Below are positions 50,647 to 60,799 of a stretch of 64,000 nucleotides of DNA, piece after piece (the stretch's first letter is position 1; every line of letters begins with the position of its first letter). The notes under the pieces were generated by a model. It ran no database searches. It saw nothing but the letters and a program-made list of their open reading frames with translations, and was not told the origin of the DNA. Both the position numbers and the translations under genes were made by a program. This DNA is from CAYMMX01 sp964391675 (lineage in GTDB: Bacteria > Cyanobacteriota > Vampirovibrionia > Gastranaerophilales > Gastranaerophilaceae). Location of the stretch: contig CAYMMX010000001.1 in assembly GCA_964391675.1 (NCBI GenBank), positions 398,341-462,340 on the forward strand, read 5' to 3'.

Positions 50647-51369
50647 ATGAAAAAATTTATAGCAACTTTTATTATTTATTGTCTTTTTGGTTTGAATGTT
50701 ATTCCTGCGTTTGCTGCAACTTCAGGATGTTCTTGTTCGGAAAAAATTCTTTGTCAGGAACATTTGGAGGTAACTAAAAAAGCTCCTGTTAATACGGTAA
50801 ATATTACAAATTATAGAAAAATAATTTGTGCAAACAATGTTATGGCTGTTACTTTTGATTGTAAATTTTATTCTAAAAAAGCTTGTAGCGGAGATGTAAT
50901 AAATTTTACTATCCCTGAAGCTCTTTATACAAAGGAAGGGTCTTTAATTCTTCCTGCATGCACAAAAGTTGTTGCAGAAATAACAAGAGTACAGCAACCT
51001 AAGTGGTTTAATAAAAATGCCAGAGTTAATTTAGTTTTTAAATGCATTGTTTTGCCTGACGGAAGAGCTATTCAAATTTGTGCCAAGCCTTTTACAAAAG
51101 ATTATTCTCTAAAAGAAGGTCCATGGATGACGACAGGGAAGATTTTCTTATCTACCGTAACATTTGGAATAATAGGAACAGGGGCAGGTATAGGCTTTGG
51201 ATTTATTCCCTCACCTACAAAAATAGGAGTAGGACTTGCTGCCGGGATTCCTGCAGGTTGCGGAGTAGGGCTTTTAACTGCTCTTATTTCAAAAGGTCTT
51301 CAATACAAGGCTAAAAAAGGAGAAGGAATATTTATAATATTCTGTCAGGATGCAAGTATACCAAATTAG
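50647..51369 (+). CDS. Exported protein of unknown function with a glycine-rich tail
   Basis: A 240-aa protein with a clear signal peptide (MKKFIATFIIYCLFGLNVIPAFA, cleavage after residue 23). The mature part has several Cys residues (GCSCSEKILC near the start) and a beta-rich core (FTIPEALYTKEGSLILPACTKVVAEI). The C-terminal 80 residues contain two glycine-rich hydrophobic stretches (FGIIGTGAGIGFGF and VGLAAGIPAGCGVGLLTAL) that could insert into a membrane. AAAGGAG lies 7 nt before the ATG. The middle region resembles VirB10/TrbI-like beta structure in general shape only. Confidence 0.65.
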   Translation: MKKFIATFIIYCLFGLNVIPAFAATSGCSCSEKILCQEHLEVTKKAPVNTVNITNYRKIICANNVMAVTFDCKFYSKKACSGDVINFTIPEALYTKEGSLILPACTKVVAEITRVQQPKWFNKNARVNLVFKCIVLPDGRAIQICAKPFTKDYSLKEGPWMTTGKIFLSTVTFGIIGTGAGIGFGFIPSPTKIGVGLAAGIPAGCGVGLLTALISKGLQYKAKKGEGIFIIFCQDASIPN

Positions 51370-51374
51370 GAATA

Positions 51375-53285
51375 TTAAACTTCTCTTTTTTCAAGAGTAA
51401 CTTCCCACAAGTCTTCTTCGGGAGGCGGAGGTAATTCTTCTGAATCAGAAATTTGAGAATTTATTTCCAGATGATTAATTGGTGGATGTTCTTGTTCATC
51501 TTCAATAGGTTTTGGAGGATTTATCGGTAATCTGAATCCGAATGTAGATCCTTCATTTATTTTTGATTGAACGAATACCTGACCTCCATGATGTTTTTCT
51601 ACCGAAATTTTAACTAAATGTAATCCTAAACCTGTTCCTTTTATTGTGTGGGTATCATTTTCAATTCTAAAAAATCTTTCAAATATTTTATTCTGATATT
51701 CTTCTTCTATGCCTGATCCTTGATCTTCTATGCTTACTTCTACAAATTCACCAACCCTTGCTCTTTCTGCTCTAATTTTTATTCTGCCGTTTTCAGGTGA
51801 ATATTTTATAGCATTTGACAGAAGATTTTTTAGTGCACGTTCTATGCTATCTTCATTTAAGAATACATCCGGTAATTCAGGCTCTTTCATTATAGAAAAA
51901 GTTAAATTTCTTTCCTGAGCTAAAACATGCATTGAATTTACACAATTTTCTATTATTGTAACTATATTTTGTTGAATTTTTTCCAATCTGACGTTATTAG
52001 ATTCAAGTCTGGAAAAATCTAATATATCATTAACAAGACGATTTAATCTGATAATTTCTTCATTCATTACCCCGATAAATTCTTTTTGAGTATTATAATC
52101 AAAATCGTTTCCAAAATTATATAAAGTATCAATGTAGCTTCTTAAAACAGTAACCGGAGTACGAAGTTCATGAGAAACATTTGAAATAAAATGTCCTCTT
52201 ATTTTATCCATTTCTGTTTCTTTTGTAACATCAATCAGGACAATAATGTACCCGACATAATCTTTGTTTCTTGAAAACATGGGAGACATAACAGCTTTAA
52301 TGACTCTATTGTCAACTTTAATATTAAAATCAAGAGGTTTTGTTTCCATAATATCAAGAGGAGTATCTTTAAATTGTTCTATTTTTTCTTTAAAACAAAG
52401 TTCTCCATCCGAATCACAGAAAAGTTGAATTTTCGTATTTAATAATTCACTTTCGTTTACTTCTAAAAGCTTTTGTGCCTGATTATTAACCAAAACAATA
52501 TTATCAAAGTTATCGCATACAACAACGCCATTTGCAATACTCATCAATATTCCTTCGAGTTTATTCTTTTCTAAAGTTAACTGTTCAATATTTTGTTCTT
52601 CATATAAATGTAAACGATTTGACATATCATTAAATGCATCAAAAAGTTCTTTGACTTCAGAGCTTACCCCTTTACCTTGAATTTTATATCCAAAAGCTCC
52701 TGTAGATATTTTCTTTACCCCATGATGCAGCATTCTTAATTCTCTGGTAATTAAATATGTATTTACTAAAATTACAAAAGCAAAAACAACCCATGCAACA
52801 ACAAAAACAAACAACAAAGAAGCTCTAGTTGTTCCTGAAATTTGATTAATTATTTTGCCTGAAAGCCCTACCATTACAGAACCTACGGCATAGGTTTTAC
52901 CCTGTTTCTTTACAATCATTGGAGAACTTACAGCTATTTTGGAATTTTGGACCCTGTCTTTAAAGTCTTCTTTACTTGAATAGATTATATCGCCGGTATT
53001 ATTTGTAAATTCAATAAATGAAATATCATCATTACTATTTAAGATAGCTTGAGTATGTTCTCTTAATTTATCATACTTTTCAAATTCAGGAATATCTTTA
53101 ATTATGTCAGCACTTTCCGTACCGAGAGTTTTTGATATAATCTTGCCGAAATTTTGATATCCTTCGTTTAACTTGTTTTGTATATTAATACTAGCTAAAA
53201 CTGCAATTAAAATAATAAGCAGTGTGCTTGAAATAAGCCCCGTCAAAATTAATCGATTTTGAGTAGTTAAACTAATCTTATTCAT
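51375..53285 (-). CDS. Membrane sensor histidine kinase
   Basis: A 636-aa kinase. TM1 (about 10-32) and TM2 (about 160-182) flank an extracytoplasmic sensor of some 130 residues. A HAMP domain (about 183-235) and a PAS domain (about 245-365) follow. HisKA has the phosphorylated histidine in FISNVSHELRTPVTVL. HATPase boxes are NLLSNAIKYSPENG, DQGSGIEEE, FERFFR and GTGLGLHLV. The C-terminal 60 residues are Glu/Pro-rich and disordered. The layout is that of PhoR/WalK. No response regulator gene is adjacent. Confidence 0.92.
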   Translation of the reverse strand: MNKISLTTQNRLILTGLISSTLLIILIAVLASINIQNKLNEGYQNFGKIISKTLGTESADIIKDIPEFEKYDKLREHTQAILNSNDDISFIEFTNNTGDIIYSSKEDFKDRVQNSKIAVSSPMIVKKQGKTYAVGSVMVGLSGKIINQISGTTRASLLFVFVVAWVVFAFVILVNTYLITRELRMLHHGVKKISTGAFGYKIQGKGVSSEVKELFDAFNDMSNRLHLYEEQNIEQLTLEKNKLEGILMSIANGVVVCDNFDNIVLVNNQAQKLLEVNESELLNTKIQLFCDSDGELCFKEKIEQFKDTPLDIMETKPLDFNIKVDNRVIKAVMSPMFSRNKDYVGYIIVLIDVTKETEMDKIRGHFISNVSHELRTPVTVLRSYIDTLYNFGNDFDYNTQKEFIGVMNEEIIRLNRLVNDILDFSRLESNNVRLEKIQQNIVTIIENCVNSMHVLAQERNLTFSIMKEPELPDVFLNEDSIERALKNLLSNAIKYSPENGRIKIRAERARVGEFVEVSIEDQGSGIEEEYQNKIFERFFRIENDTHTIKGTGLGLHLVKISVEKHHGGQVFVQSKINEGSTFGFRLPINPPKPIEDEQEHPPINHLEINSQISDSEELPPPPEEDLWEVTLEKREV

Positions 53286-53351
53286 GGCAGAATTATACCA
53301 TAACAGTGTTATTTAAGTCAAAATGTTTATAAAGCCTTTTTAAATATTTTA

Positions 53352-54725
53352 TTATCTTGCACAAATTGTTCTTGCAACATGAACACCAGATGCTGATGCT
53401 TGTATTAAACCTCTTGTTACACCTGCGCCGTCACCTATAGTAAATAAGTTTTTAACACCTTCTGTTTCAAGTTCATTTGTTAGTTTAACTCTTGCAGAAT
53501 AGAATTTAACTTCAACCCCATAAAGAAGGGTATACCTTGAAGCTGTACCAGGAGCAACTTTATCAAGAGCATAAAGCATTTCTATTATACTTAAAAGTTG
53601 TCTATAGGGAAGAACTAAACTTAAATCTCCTGGTGTTGCTGAAGACAAAGTCGGAGTAATTGTACTTGATTTTATTCTGTCAGGAGTTGAACGTCTGCCG
53701 TCAAGCAAGTCTCCAAATCTTTGAACAAGGACACCACCTGCCAGCATATTTGCAAGTCTTGCGACATGCTGACCGTATGCAATAGGTTCTTTAAACGGTT
53801 CAGTGAACTTTTCTGAAACAAGAAGTGCAAAATTTGTATTTGCTGTTTTTCTTGTTGCATAACTGTGACCGTTTACTGTTAAAATTCCGTTATAATTTTC
53901 ACTTACGACTTCACCATTTGGATTCATGCAAAAAGTTCTTACTTCATCTCCAAAAGTTGGCGAATTATAAATCAATTTAGATTCATATAATTTTTCGGTA
54001 ATAGGTTCAAATACAGGAGCAGGAAGCTCAACTCTGACTCCGATATCAACGGCATTACTTACCATGCCTATCTTATTTTCAGCAAACTCTGATGTTAGCC
54101 AATCGGCACCTTCTCTGCCTGGTGCTATTACAATATATTCTGCAGTAATATTCTTTCCGCTTTTTGTTGTAAAGCCTTTTGCTTGTTCATTTTCTACAAT
54201 CAATTTATCTACAGCATCATCATATAATATTGTAATTTTTTCGGTTAAGTAATCTTGCATATTTTTTAACACATCAAGGCTTCTTTCTGTACCTAAGTGT
54301 CTTACAGGGGAATATACTAATTTAAGTTCAGCCAATGTAGCTTGGTGAGCTAATTTTGCATATTCTTCTTTGTTTGTTCCATGGACTACTTCGGTTGCTC
54401 CAAAATCTAAATAGAGTTTATCTGCATAATCAATTAATTCTTCTACTTCGTTTCTTGAAATGTAGTCAATCAAATGGCCCCCAACATCAGGAGTAAGCGT
54501 TAATTTACCGTCAGAAAAAGCTCCTGCTCCGCCCCAACCACATAAAAGTCCGCATTTTTTGCATCCGACACAAATTTTTTGGCCTTCACGCAAAAAACAT
54601 TTTCTTTTTTCTATTTTTTTACCTTTTTCAACTAAAACAACTTTCCAGTCAGGTTTAAGTTTAACTATTTCAAGTGCAGTAAAAATTCCTGCAGGTCCGG
54701 CGCCTATTATAGCAACATTATACAT
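53352..54725 (-). CDS. FAD-dependent oxidoreductase (COG2509-like)
   Basis: A 457-aa flavoprotein. The FAD loop GAGPAGIFTALE is at residues 8-19. A cysteine-rich motif CVGCKKCGLLCGWGGAG and AFSDGKLTL follow, a signature of the COG2509 uncharacterised dehydrogenases. Central VIAPGREGADWL and C-terminal LFTIGDGAGVTRGLIQASASG complete the FAD domain. The ATG at 54725 (MYNVAIIG) is chosen because GGAG lies 6 nt upstream. The physiological substrate is unknown. Confidence 0.87.
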   Translation of the reverse strand: MYNVAIIGAGPAGIFTALEIVKLKPDWKVVLVEKGKKIEKRKCFLREGQKICVGCKKCGLLCGWGGAGAFSDGKLTLTPDVGGHLIDYISRNEVEELIDYADKLYLDFGATEVVHGTNKEEYAKLAHQATLAELKLVYSPVRHLGTERSLDVLKNMQDYLTEKITILYDDAVDKLIVENEQAKGFTTKSGKNITAEYIVIAPGREGADWLTSEFAENKIGMVSNAVDIGVRVELPAPVFEPITEKLYESKLIYNSPTFGDEVRTFCMNPNGEVVSENYNGILTVNGHSYATRKTANTNFALLVSEKFTEPFKEPIAYGQHVARLANMLAGGVLVQRFGDLLDGRRSTPDRIKSSTITPTLSSATPGDLSLVLPYRQLLSIIEMLYALDKVAPGTASRYTLLYGVEVKFYSARVKLTNELETEGVKNLFTIGDGAGVTRGLIQASASGVHVARTICAR

Positions 54726-54859
54726 TCGATTCTCCAAACTTTGTTTTTTATTTACAACATAAATAATCTGTTGTTGGAAATAATATTTACCCCCAACCAG
54801 TCAATTGTAGTTTAAAAAAAAATTAAATTAAACAGTTTATTAATAATTTTTTACGCATA

Positions 54860-55522
54860 TTATTTAAACAGTTCAAGTTGTTTATCCACAATTGTTTTTG
54901 ATAAAGTTTTTGTAGGAGTTTTTTTAACTTGATTTTGAGTTTTTAAAATATCTTTTATAGGATCAAAATCAATATAATCAATTAATAGTTTAAAGCTGCG
55001 TTTCCCGTATTTTCCTGATGATTTGGTGCTAATTGTAAGAATTAAATCTTCTCCGTTCGCATCTTTTAAAACATCTTTTTTATTATTATTAATAAAATCC
55101 TGCATTTTGCCAAAATAAGCTTTGGTATGTGCACCGGCTTCAAAAGTTTTTGTAGTACCGTAATTTTCAAGACCTTTATGTTTTGCAGAACCTATTTTTC
55201 TTGCTATATTATCTAATTCTTTAGCATGTTTACCGGTAAAAATATAAGAAACACCATCAATAAATTTCTTTCTTATAATTGTCCATACATCTTCGCCGGG
55301 ATTTGGCATATGAAAATCTTTATCATAATGAATAAACATTTGTCTGCTTAGTCTTACAGTTTCTTGGTCGCCTTTGTATTTAAAAAGCATATCTGTTAAT
55401 TGGCGCATTGCCATTTTTACGTTTTTTTGATCAACAGAAGGTTTTCCGTCTATTAAAAGTCTTACCGGAATTTTGCTTTTAAAATTTGGGGATATGGAAT
55501 TATTTGTACGATTTATTTGCAT
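54860..55522 (-). CDS. Hypothetical protein with N-x-x-F-K-S N-terminus
   Basis: A 220-aa basic protein with no signal peptide or membrane segments and no recognised domain. The start MQINRTNNSISPNFKSKIP resembles the NVNFKS opening of the 60800 gene. The middle has HMPNPGEDVWTIIRKKF and FTGKHAKELDNIARKI; the C-terminus ends KQLELFK, which resembles a beta-clamp-binding tail. CAGGAG lies 6-7 nt before the ATG at 55522, so the longer frame from 55546 is rejected. Confidence 0.7.
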   Translation of the reverse strand: MQINRTNNSISPNFKSKIPVRLLIDGKPSVDQKNVKMAMRQLTDMLFKYKGDQETVRLSRQMFIHYDKDFHMPNPGEDVWTIIRKKFIDGVSYIFTGKHAKELDNIARKIGSAKHKGLENYGTTKTFEAGAHTKAYFGKMQDFINNNKKDVLKDANGEDLILTISTKSSGKYGKRSFKLLIDYIDFDPIKDILKTQNQVKKTPTKTLSKTIVDKQLELFK

Positions 55523-55610
55523 AAAATTCTCCTGAAGTTTAAACACCCCTGAAAAAAATTATTGCTCAAAAAAATTAAAAATAAATCATGTTTTTTACAA
55601 AAGTTAATTA

Positions 55611-56165
55611 TTAAACGTCAACTTCTTCTGTTTCTAATGAAGAAGTATCTTTTACACCTTTATCTATTTCAAGAATTTTAGCTAAAGCTTTTGCATCACC
55701 TTTAAGTTTAAAATATTCATTAAATTTTTTAGTAGTTCTAATATTAAAAGAACGGCCGTTTTTATCTTTTGTTTTTGAGATCAGACCTTTTTCTAAAAGT
55801 TCGGGTATATGTTCATAAGCCGTTGAGCCCCTAAGCTCTTTAAGATATGATTGACGAATAGGTTCTTTTAAAGCAATTACAGTAAGCGTTTTTAATACAG
55901 CAGGTTTTAGTTCAACGGGGCAAAGTTTTTCCACTATATCCATATGTTCCATTTTTACTTGTAAAATGTATCCATCTTCGTCATCAATCTCTAAAGCACC
56001 ATCACGTGATGAGTAATCCATAATAAGATCAAGCAATGCTTCTTCTGCAATATCTGTATCAACATTAAGAATATCAGCAATTTCTTTTACCTTTAAAGCC
56101 TTTGCTGTTGTAAATAATACTGCTTCAATTTTTGACTTTAATTCTTGTAGTTCCAAATTATACAT
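55611..56165 (-). CDS. scpB: Segregation and condensation protein B
   Basis: Partner of ScpA and SMC in the bacterial condensin; forms a dimer of winged helices. A 184-aa protein with KIEAVLFTTAKALKVKEIADIL and ALLDLIMDYSSRDGALEI, then the second wHTH (LKTLTVIALKEPIRQSYLKELRG) and GLISKTKDKNGRSFNIRTT. Overlaps scpA by 8 nt. Confidence 0.93.
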   Translation of the reverse strand: MYNLELQELKSKIEAVLFTTAKALKVKEIADILNVDTDIAEEALLDLIMDYSSRDGALEIDDEDGYILQVKMEHMDIVEKLCPVELKPAVLKTLTVIALKEPIRQSYLKELRGSTAYEHIPELLEKGLISKTKDKNGRSFNIRTTKKFNEYFKLKGDAKALAKILEIDKGVKDTSSLETEEVDV

Positions 56166-56988
56166 TCCCTCTTACAACATATAAATCAGAATAAAATTCA
56201 TCTTGAACAAGCTCATAATTACTCTCTGCAGATAAAAACAGTAGTGAAATATAAGCTGCAATTTTATCCATGCCAAGCAGTGTTAATTCAGTTAATTCTA
56301 CTCTGCTTTCTTTATTTAATATTTGTTCTAAATTTTCTTTTAACCTTTGAACCCCATCCTCGATATATTCATCGTGTGCAAGATTAACAATATCATCTGC
56401 CGATAAATTAGCGTAAGAGCGAACCCTTCTTTTTGCTCTTTCATGAGCATTTTTTAATGATTGTTTTTTATCAATCATTTCATAAAATTCTAATTGTCTG
56501 ATTAAATCTTTTAAAGTTACAACACGATTTCTGTTTAACCTTACACTGGTTCTCCTTTGTAAAACTTCATCGATAGATATCACATTGTTTGTATTATATT
56601 CTTCATGATAATCAGCTTCAAAATCATCACTTAATTCAAAATCTCCAAATTCACCCTCTTCTTGTACCCCTTCAAATTCATTTATATTAATGTTTTCTAG
56701 AATATTAGATTTTAACTTAAGTAATATTGCGGCAAATAAAAGAGTTCTTCCTGTTAATCTGAGATTTTGAGCTTTCATTTGAAACATTTGAGCAAGATAC
56801 TTGTCTGTAATATCAACAATATCGATATTCCAAGGATTTATTTTGCCTGTTTTTGCCATTGAAACAAGAATTTCAATACCGTCTAATTCTTGTGAGACAG
56901 GGTTAAGTGAAATAAAATTAAGCTCATTATCAAGCTGTTTTTCTTCTATATTTATTTTTACTGAATTGTAATTAATTGCCTCTGTCAT
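56158..56988 (-). CDS. scpA: Segregation and condensation protein A
   Basis: Kleisin of the SMC complex, bridging the two SMC heads. A 276-aa protein with DGIEILVSMAKTGKINPWNIDIVDITDKYL and LLFAAILLKLKSNIL near the N-terminus, an acidic linker (about 125-155), and a C-terminal winged helix. The acidic linker is long but normal for the family. It lies between smc (135 nt upstream) and scpB, so all three condensin subunits come from one locus. Confidence 0.92.
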   Translation of the reverse strand: MTEAINYNSVKINIEEKQLDNELNFISLNPVSQELDGIEILVSMAKTGKINPWNIDIVDITDKYLAQMFQMKAQNLRLTGRTLLFAAILLKLKSNILENININEFEGVQEEGEFGDFELSDDFEADYHEEYNTNNVISIDEVLQRRTSVRLNRNRVVTLKDLIRQLEFYEMIDKKQSLKNAHERAKRRVRSYANLSADDIVNLAHDEYIEDGVQRLKENLEQILNKESRVELTELTLLGMDKIAAYISLLFLSAESNYELVQDEFYSDLYVVRGNV

Positions 56989-57123
56989 TCCTCTTTTACT
57001 TTCTTAATCTCTTTAATCCCATGATTGTATTTTTTTTAAAACCTGTAAATTTAAATTTTTGCCTTATTTTATTATAAACTTTAAGATTGATGATTTTATC
57101 CTGTGGTTTATGTAGTTTTATAT

Positions 57124-60100
57124 TTAGTCTCTAAGTTTTACACCTGTAACTCTGGTAATTCCTTTTTCTTTTTGAGTAACCCCGATAGTTCTGTTTGCTG
57201 ATTCAATCATTGGCTTACGAAGTGATACAACTATAAATTGAGTATCTTTAGCCTGATATTTAATCATCTCAGATAGTTTTTCAACATTAATACCATCCAA
57301 GTGCATGTCTACTTCATCAAAAGCATAAAATGGCGCAGGCATGTATCTTTGAATCGCAAAAACAAAAGCAAGAGCAGTTAAGGATTTTTCACCGCCTGAC
57401 ATACCTTCTAAGCGTTGTTTTTTCTTATCTCTTGGTTGAGCTTCTATAGTTAACCCGCCAGATAAAGGATCATCTTCGTTTTCTAGAACGAGAGTCCCTT
57501 CACCATCTGAAAGTTTATGGAACACATCTTTAAAATTTTCATTTATATTGTTATAAGTTTTCATAAATGTTTCTTTTTTTAGTTGTTCATACCCTTGCAT
57601 TCTCTCCAAGATTTGTTTTCTTTCAGATGATAATGTATCTATTTGGGTTTTTAATTCATTCTGACGTGCTAGAACCTCATCATATGCAGTAATTGCTCGC
57701 ATATTTACAAGCCCCAAATCTTCCATTCGTTTTTCAAGTCGGGAGATTTTAGCTGTAATTTCATCAATTGATATAGTAACGGGTTCAAGTTTGTTAATTT
57801 CTATCCCTGTTTTTTGAAGGTCTTCTTTAGCAGATTCCAACTGTGGTTCAAGTTCTCTACGTCTTGCTTTGAAAGATTCTATCTGCTCTGATATTCTTTC
57901 TATGTCAGAGGAATGGATATGTTTTTGTTTTTCAATTTCTAAAAGTTCATTGTTGATGGCATCTCGCTGTTTTAAAAGTTCTCCTAATTTTTCTGTTATT
58001 TGTGCAATTTGTTCTTCCAGTTTTTCAAGTTGAATTTTTAATTCTTCGATTTCTTTAGCATAAGTAACTTTATCTTTTTCTAATGATATGTTATTTTTTC
58101 CGATAGTTGTTATTTCTTCTGTTTTTGTTTCAATTATATTTTGAAAAAATGCAATTTCCCGACTAAATTCTGATATATCATTGTTTGCCTTATTTAAGTT
58201 TGTTTCTAAACGTTTAATTTCAAATTCAACACCTTCAGTTTTTTCTTTTAAATCTTTTAAATCTTCGTCATTGATAAGTTTTTCAACTTTTTTTATTTCT
58301 TCTTGAAGCTTTGTAACTTTGTCATTAATTTCGACATGTTTTTCTTCCATTTTGTCTAATTTTTTGGATATTTCATCAATTTTTGGCTCAGTGTTTTTAA
58401 TAAATTCTGTTTTTTCTTTAATTAATTTTTCATTTTCTTCAGAGTTTTTAACAAGTGTTGAAAGTTCAATATTAGCTTTATTGTACTCGGTCATTGTATT
58501 AGAATAATTAGTTCTGACATCATCAAGTTTTTTTTCTAAAGATAATTTTTTATTTTCAAGTGAAGCTGACTGTTTTTCCATGTCTTTAAGTTTAGTTTTA
58601 AACTTATCAAGTTCTTCATCATCATTTTGGCTGAATTTTAAGCCTGATTTTTTGACAGTTCCACCGGTCATTGAACCTGATTTTTCAATAATTTCTCCAT
58701 CTAAAGTTACTACTCTGTATTTACCCATCAATTTTTTAGCACAAGCTAAATCTTCAACAACTAAAGTATCGCCCACCGCATAATAAAATGCATTTAGATA
58801 TTTATCATCAAAATCAATAAGATTTATTGCATAATCAACGACCCCTTTTTCTTTTGGTAATGCAATTTTAGAAGGTGCTTTTTGAATTTTATTTAAAGGA
58901 ATAAATGTTGCCCGTCCTGCATTTGATGATTTTAAAAGTTCAATAGCAACAGACCCGACATGTTCATCATCAACCACAACATGAGTCATTCTTGCCCCGA
59001 TTGCAATTTCTAAGGCTGTAGAATATTCTTTATCTACCTTTCCTAACTTAACTAAAGGAGCATGAACACCTTTTAAATTAGCATTAATGACTGTGTCAAT
59101 AGCACGTCCGAAATTTGCTTCTTCAGCAGCCATCTTTTGAGCTTCCATTGTAGAAATTTTCCGATAAGCCATTTGGATATTGTAGTTTAAATCAGAAACC
59201 TCATTCTTTGTAGTATCTAAATCGTGCATGGCATTTTGTTGAATAATTTTTAAATCATCCATTTCTTTTTTTAGTTCATTAACCTGAGTTTCTAAAAGAT
59301 CTTTATTTGAGCCGAAATTTTTTTTAAAAGTTGTTAATTTTTCTATTTGTTCTTTGGAATCCGTTAGGTCTTTTTGAAGATTTGAAAGTTCATTTTCAAG
59401 CGGAAGTTTTTCTTTTATCAAAACATTTTCTTTATCCTGAAAGGATTCCAGTTCTTTTCTTAATTGATTTCTTTTTTCTATATGCTGATCGGTAGTTTGG
59501 TTTAAACCTGTCATTTCTTCAAGAATTTTCTTTAATTCAGCTTTTTCTTTTGCAATTTTTTCTTCAATTCCTTTAATTTCATCTTTTTTAAGTTGAATTT
59601 TTAATTCTGTATCTTTTATTTTTTGTTTTTGAACTTCTATGCCGTTTTTAGAATTTTCAATTGATTTTAAACCATCTTGAATTTGTTTGTCTGAATAATT
59701 AATTGCGGATAATTTTCTTTCTATTGAGCCTTTAATTTCTTCTGCCTGTTTTTTAATTTCTATTTGTTGAGCTTCACCTTTTTCTCTTACCAGATTAGAA
59801 ATTTCCTGATATTTAGATTTAATAAGAGCTAGTCTTTCTTCTAAATCCTTGTGTTTAGCTTCTTCTTGTTTTTTCTTTTTTGTAAAATCAAGAATATTTG
59901 CGTGCGCTTGTTCAAGGTTCCTTTTTAAATCAAAAAACTTAACGGTATTAATTTGACCTTCAAGTGAAGTTTTTTCTTCTTTTATTTTTTGGTATTTAAG
60001 TGCTACTTCACGTTCTTCTTTTAATTGCTCAAGTCTTGTATCAACTTCTGACAAGATTAAAGAAGATTTTTCGACACGTTGTTCTACAGTCATAAGTTCA

Positions 60101-60618
60101 TTTGTTGCTTGTTCTATCCTTCTGTCAAAATCTGCAATTCCTGCAATTTCATCAATAATTTTACGTCTTTCTGTTGAAGAACAGTTTGTGATGCTTGTAA
60201 CATCACCTTGCATCATTACATTATAACTGTTTGGGGTAATATTGTATTTTTCCAATAAGGTATGAATTTCTGTTAATGTCACAGGCTTATCATTAATATA
60301 ATATACACTGTTATAACCTTGAGAAGACTTTTTAATTTTTCTTGTTACAGAAAAATCATCACCGTCTTCAATCTCACTAAAAGTTACTTTTACAATAGCT
60401 TCATTTCTTTTTGTATGAGTGGAAATAAGATGGAAAAGCTTTTCTGCCCTCAATGTTCTTGATGTAGAAAGCCCGAGAGCAAATAAAATACTATCTATAA
60501 TATTACTTTTGCCTGAACCGTTTGGTCCTGATATTGTTGTAAACCCTTTAAGCAAAGGAATATCAACTTTGTTGGCAAAAGATTTAAAGTTGTCAACTTC
60601 CAGTTGTTTTATATACAC
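57124..60618 (-). CDS. smc: Chromosome segregation ATPase SMC
   Basis: The large subunit of bacterial condensin, 1164 aa. Walker A GPNGSGKSN is near residue 32, followed by a coiled coil (about 170-500), the hinge (about 510-640, GVHAPLVKLGKVDKEYSTAL and VVDDEHVG), a second coiled coil, and the signature MSGGEKSLTALAFVFAI with Walker B FYAFDEVDMHLD. The start is GTG at 60618 with only a weak ribosome site; an ATG just upstream is out of frame. scpA and scpB follow. Confidence 0.96.
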   Translation of the reverse strand: MYIKQLEVDNFKSFANKVDIPLLKGFTTISGPNGSGKSNIIDSILFALGLSTSRTLRAEKLFHLISTHTKRNEAIVKVTFSEIEDGDDFSVTRKIKKSSQGYNSVYYINDKPVTLTEIHTLLEKYNITPNSYNVMMQGDVTSITNCSSTERRKIIDEIAGIADFDRRIEQATNELMTVEQRVEKSSLILSEVDTRLEQLKEEREVALKYQKIKEEKTSLEGQINTVKFFDLKRNLEQAHANILDFTKKKKQEEAKHKDLEERLALIKSKYQEISNLVREKGEAQQIEIKKQAEEIKGSIERKLSAINYSDKQIQDGLKSIENSKNGIEVQKQKIKDTELKIQLKKDEIKGIEEKIAKEKAELKKILEEMTGLNQTTDQHIEKRNQLRKELESFQDKENVLIKEKLPLENELSNLQKDLTDSKEQIEKLTTFKKNFGSNKDLLETQVNELKKEMDDLKIIQQNAMHDLDTTKNEVSDLNYNIQMAYRKISTMEAQKMAAEEANFGRAIDTVINANLKGVHAPLVKLGKVDKEYSTALEIAIGARMTHVVVDDEHVGSVAIELLKSSNAGRATFIPLNKIQKAPSKIALPKEKGVVDYAINLIDFDDKYLNAFYYAVGDTLVVEDLACAKKLMGKYRVVTLDGEIIEKSGSMTGGTVKKSGLKFSQNDDEELDKFKTKLKDMEKQSASLENKKLSLEKKLDDVRTNYSNTMTEYNKANIELSTLVKNSEENEKLIKEKTEFIKNTEPKIDEISKKLDKMEEKHVEINDKVTKLQEEIKKVEKLINDEDLKDLKEKTEGVEFEIKRLETNLNKANNDISEFSREIAFFQNIIETKTEEITTIGKNNISLEKDKVTYAKEIEELKIQLEKLEEQIAQITEKLGELLKQRDAINNELLEIEKQKHIHSSDIERISEQIESFKARRRELEPQLESAKEDLQKTGIEINKLEPVTISIDEITAKISRLEKRMEDLGLVNMRAITAYDEVLARQNELKTQIDTLSSERKQILERMQGYEQLKKETFMKTYNNINENFKDVFHKLSDGEGTLVLENEDDPLSGGLTIEAQPRDKKKQRLEGMSGGEKSLTALAFVFAIQRYMPAPFYAFDEVDMHLDGINVEKLSEMIKYQAKDTQFIVVSLRKPMIESANRTIGVTQKEKGITRVTGVKLRD

Positions 60619-60799
60619 TTTTCATACCCAAATCTAGACTATTTCTATTAAACATTAAAAAAATGAACTTGTCAAAAACTTAAAGAACCGAATTGTAAAT
60701 AATTTATTCTAAATATTAAATTCATATATATTTAATGTTGTATTAAATTCATTAAGAGTTAAACTAATTTTGAAATTTGATTTAATTCCGGATCGAAAT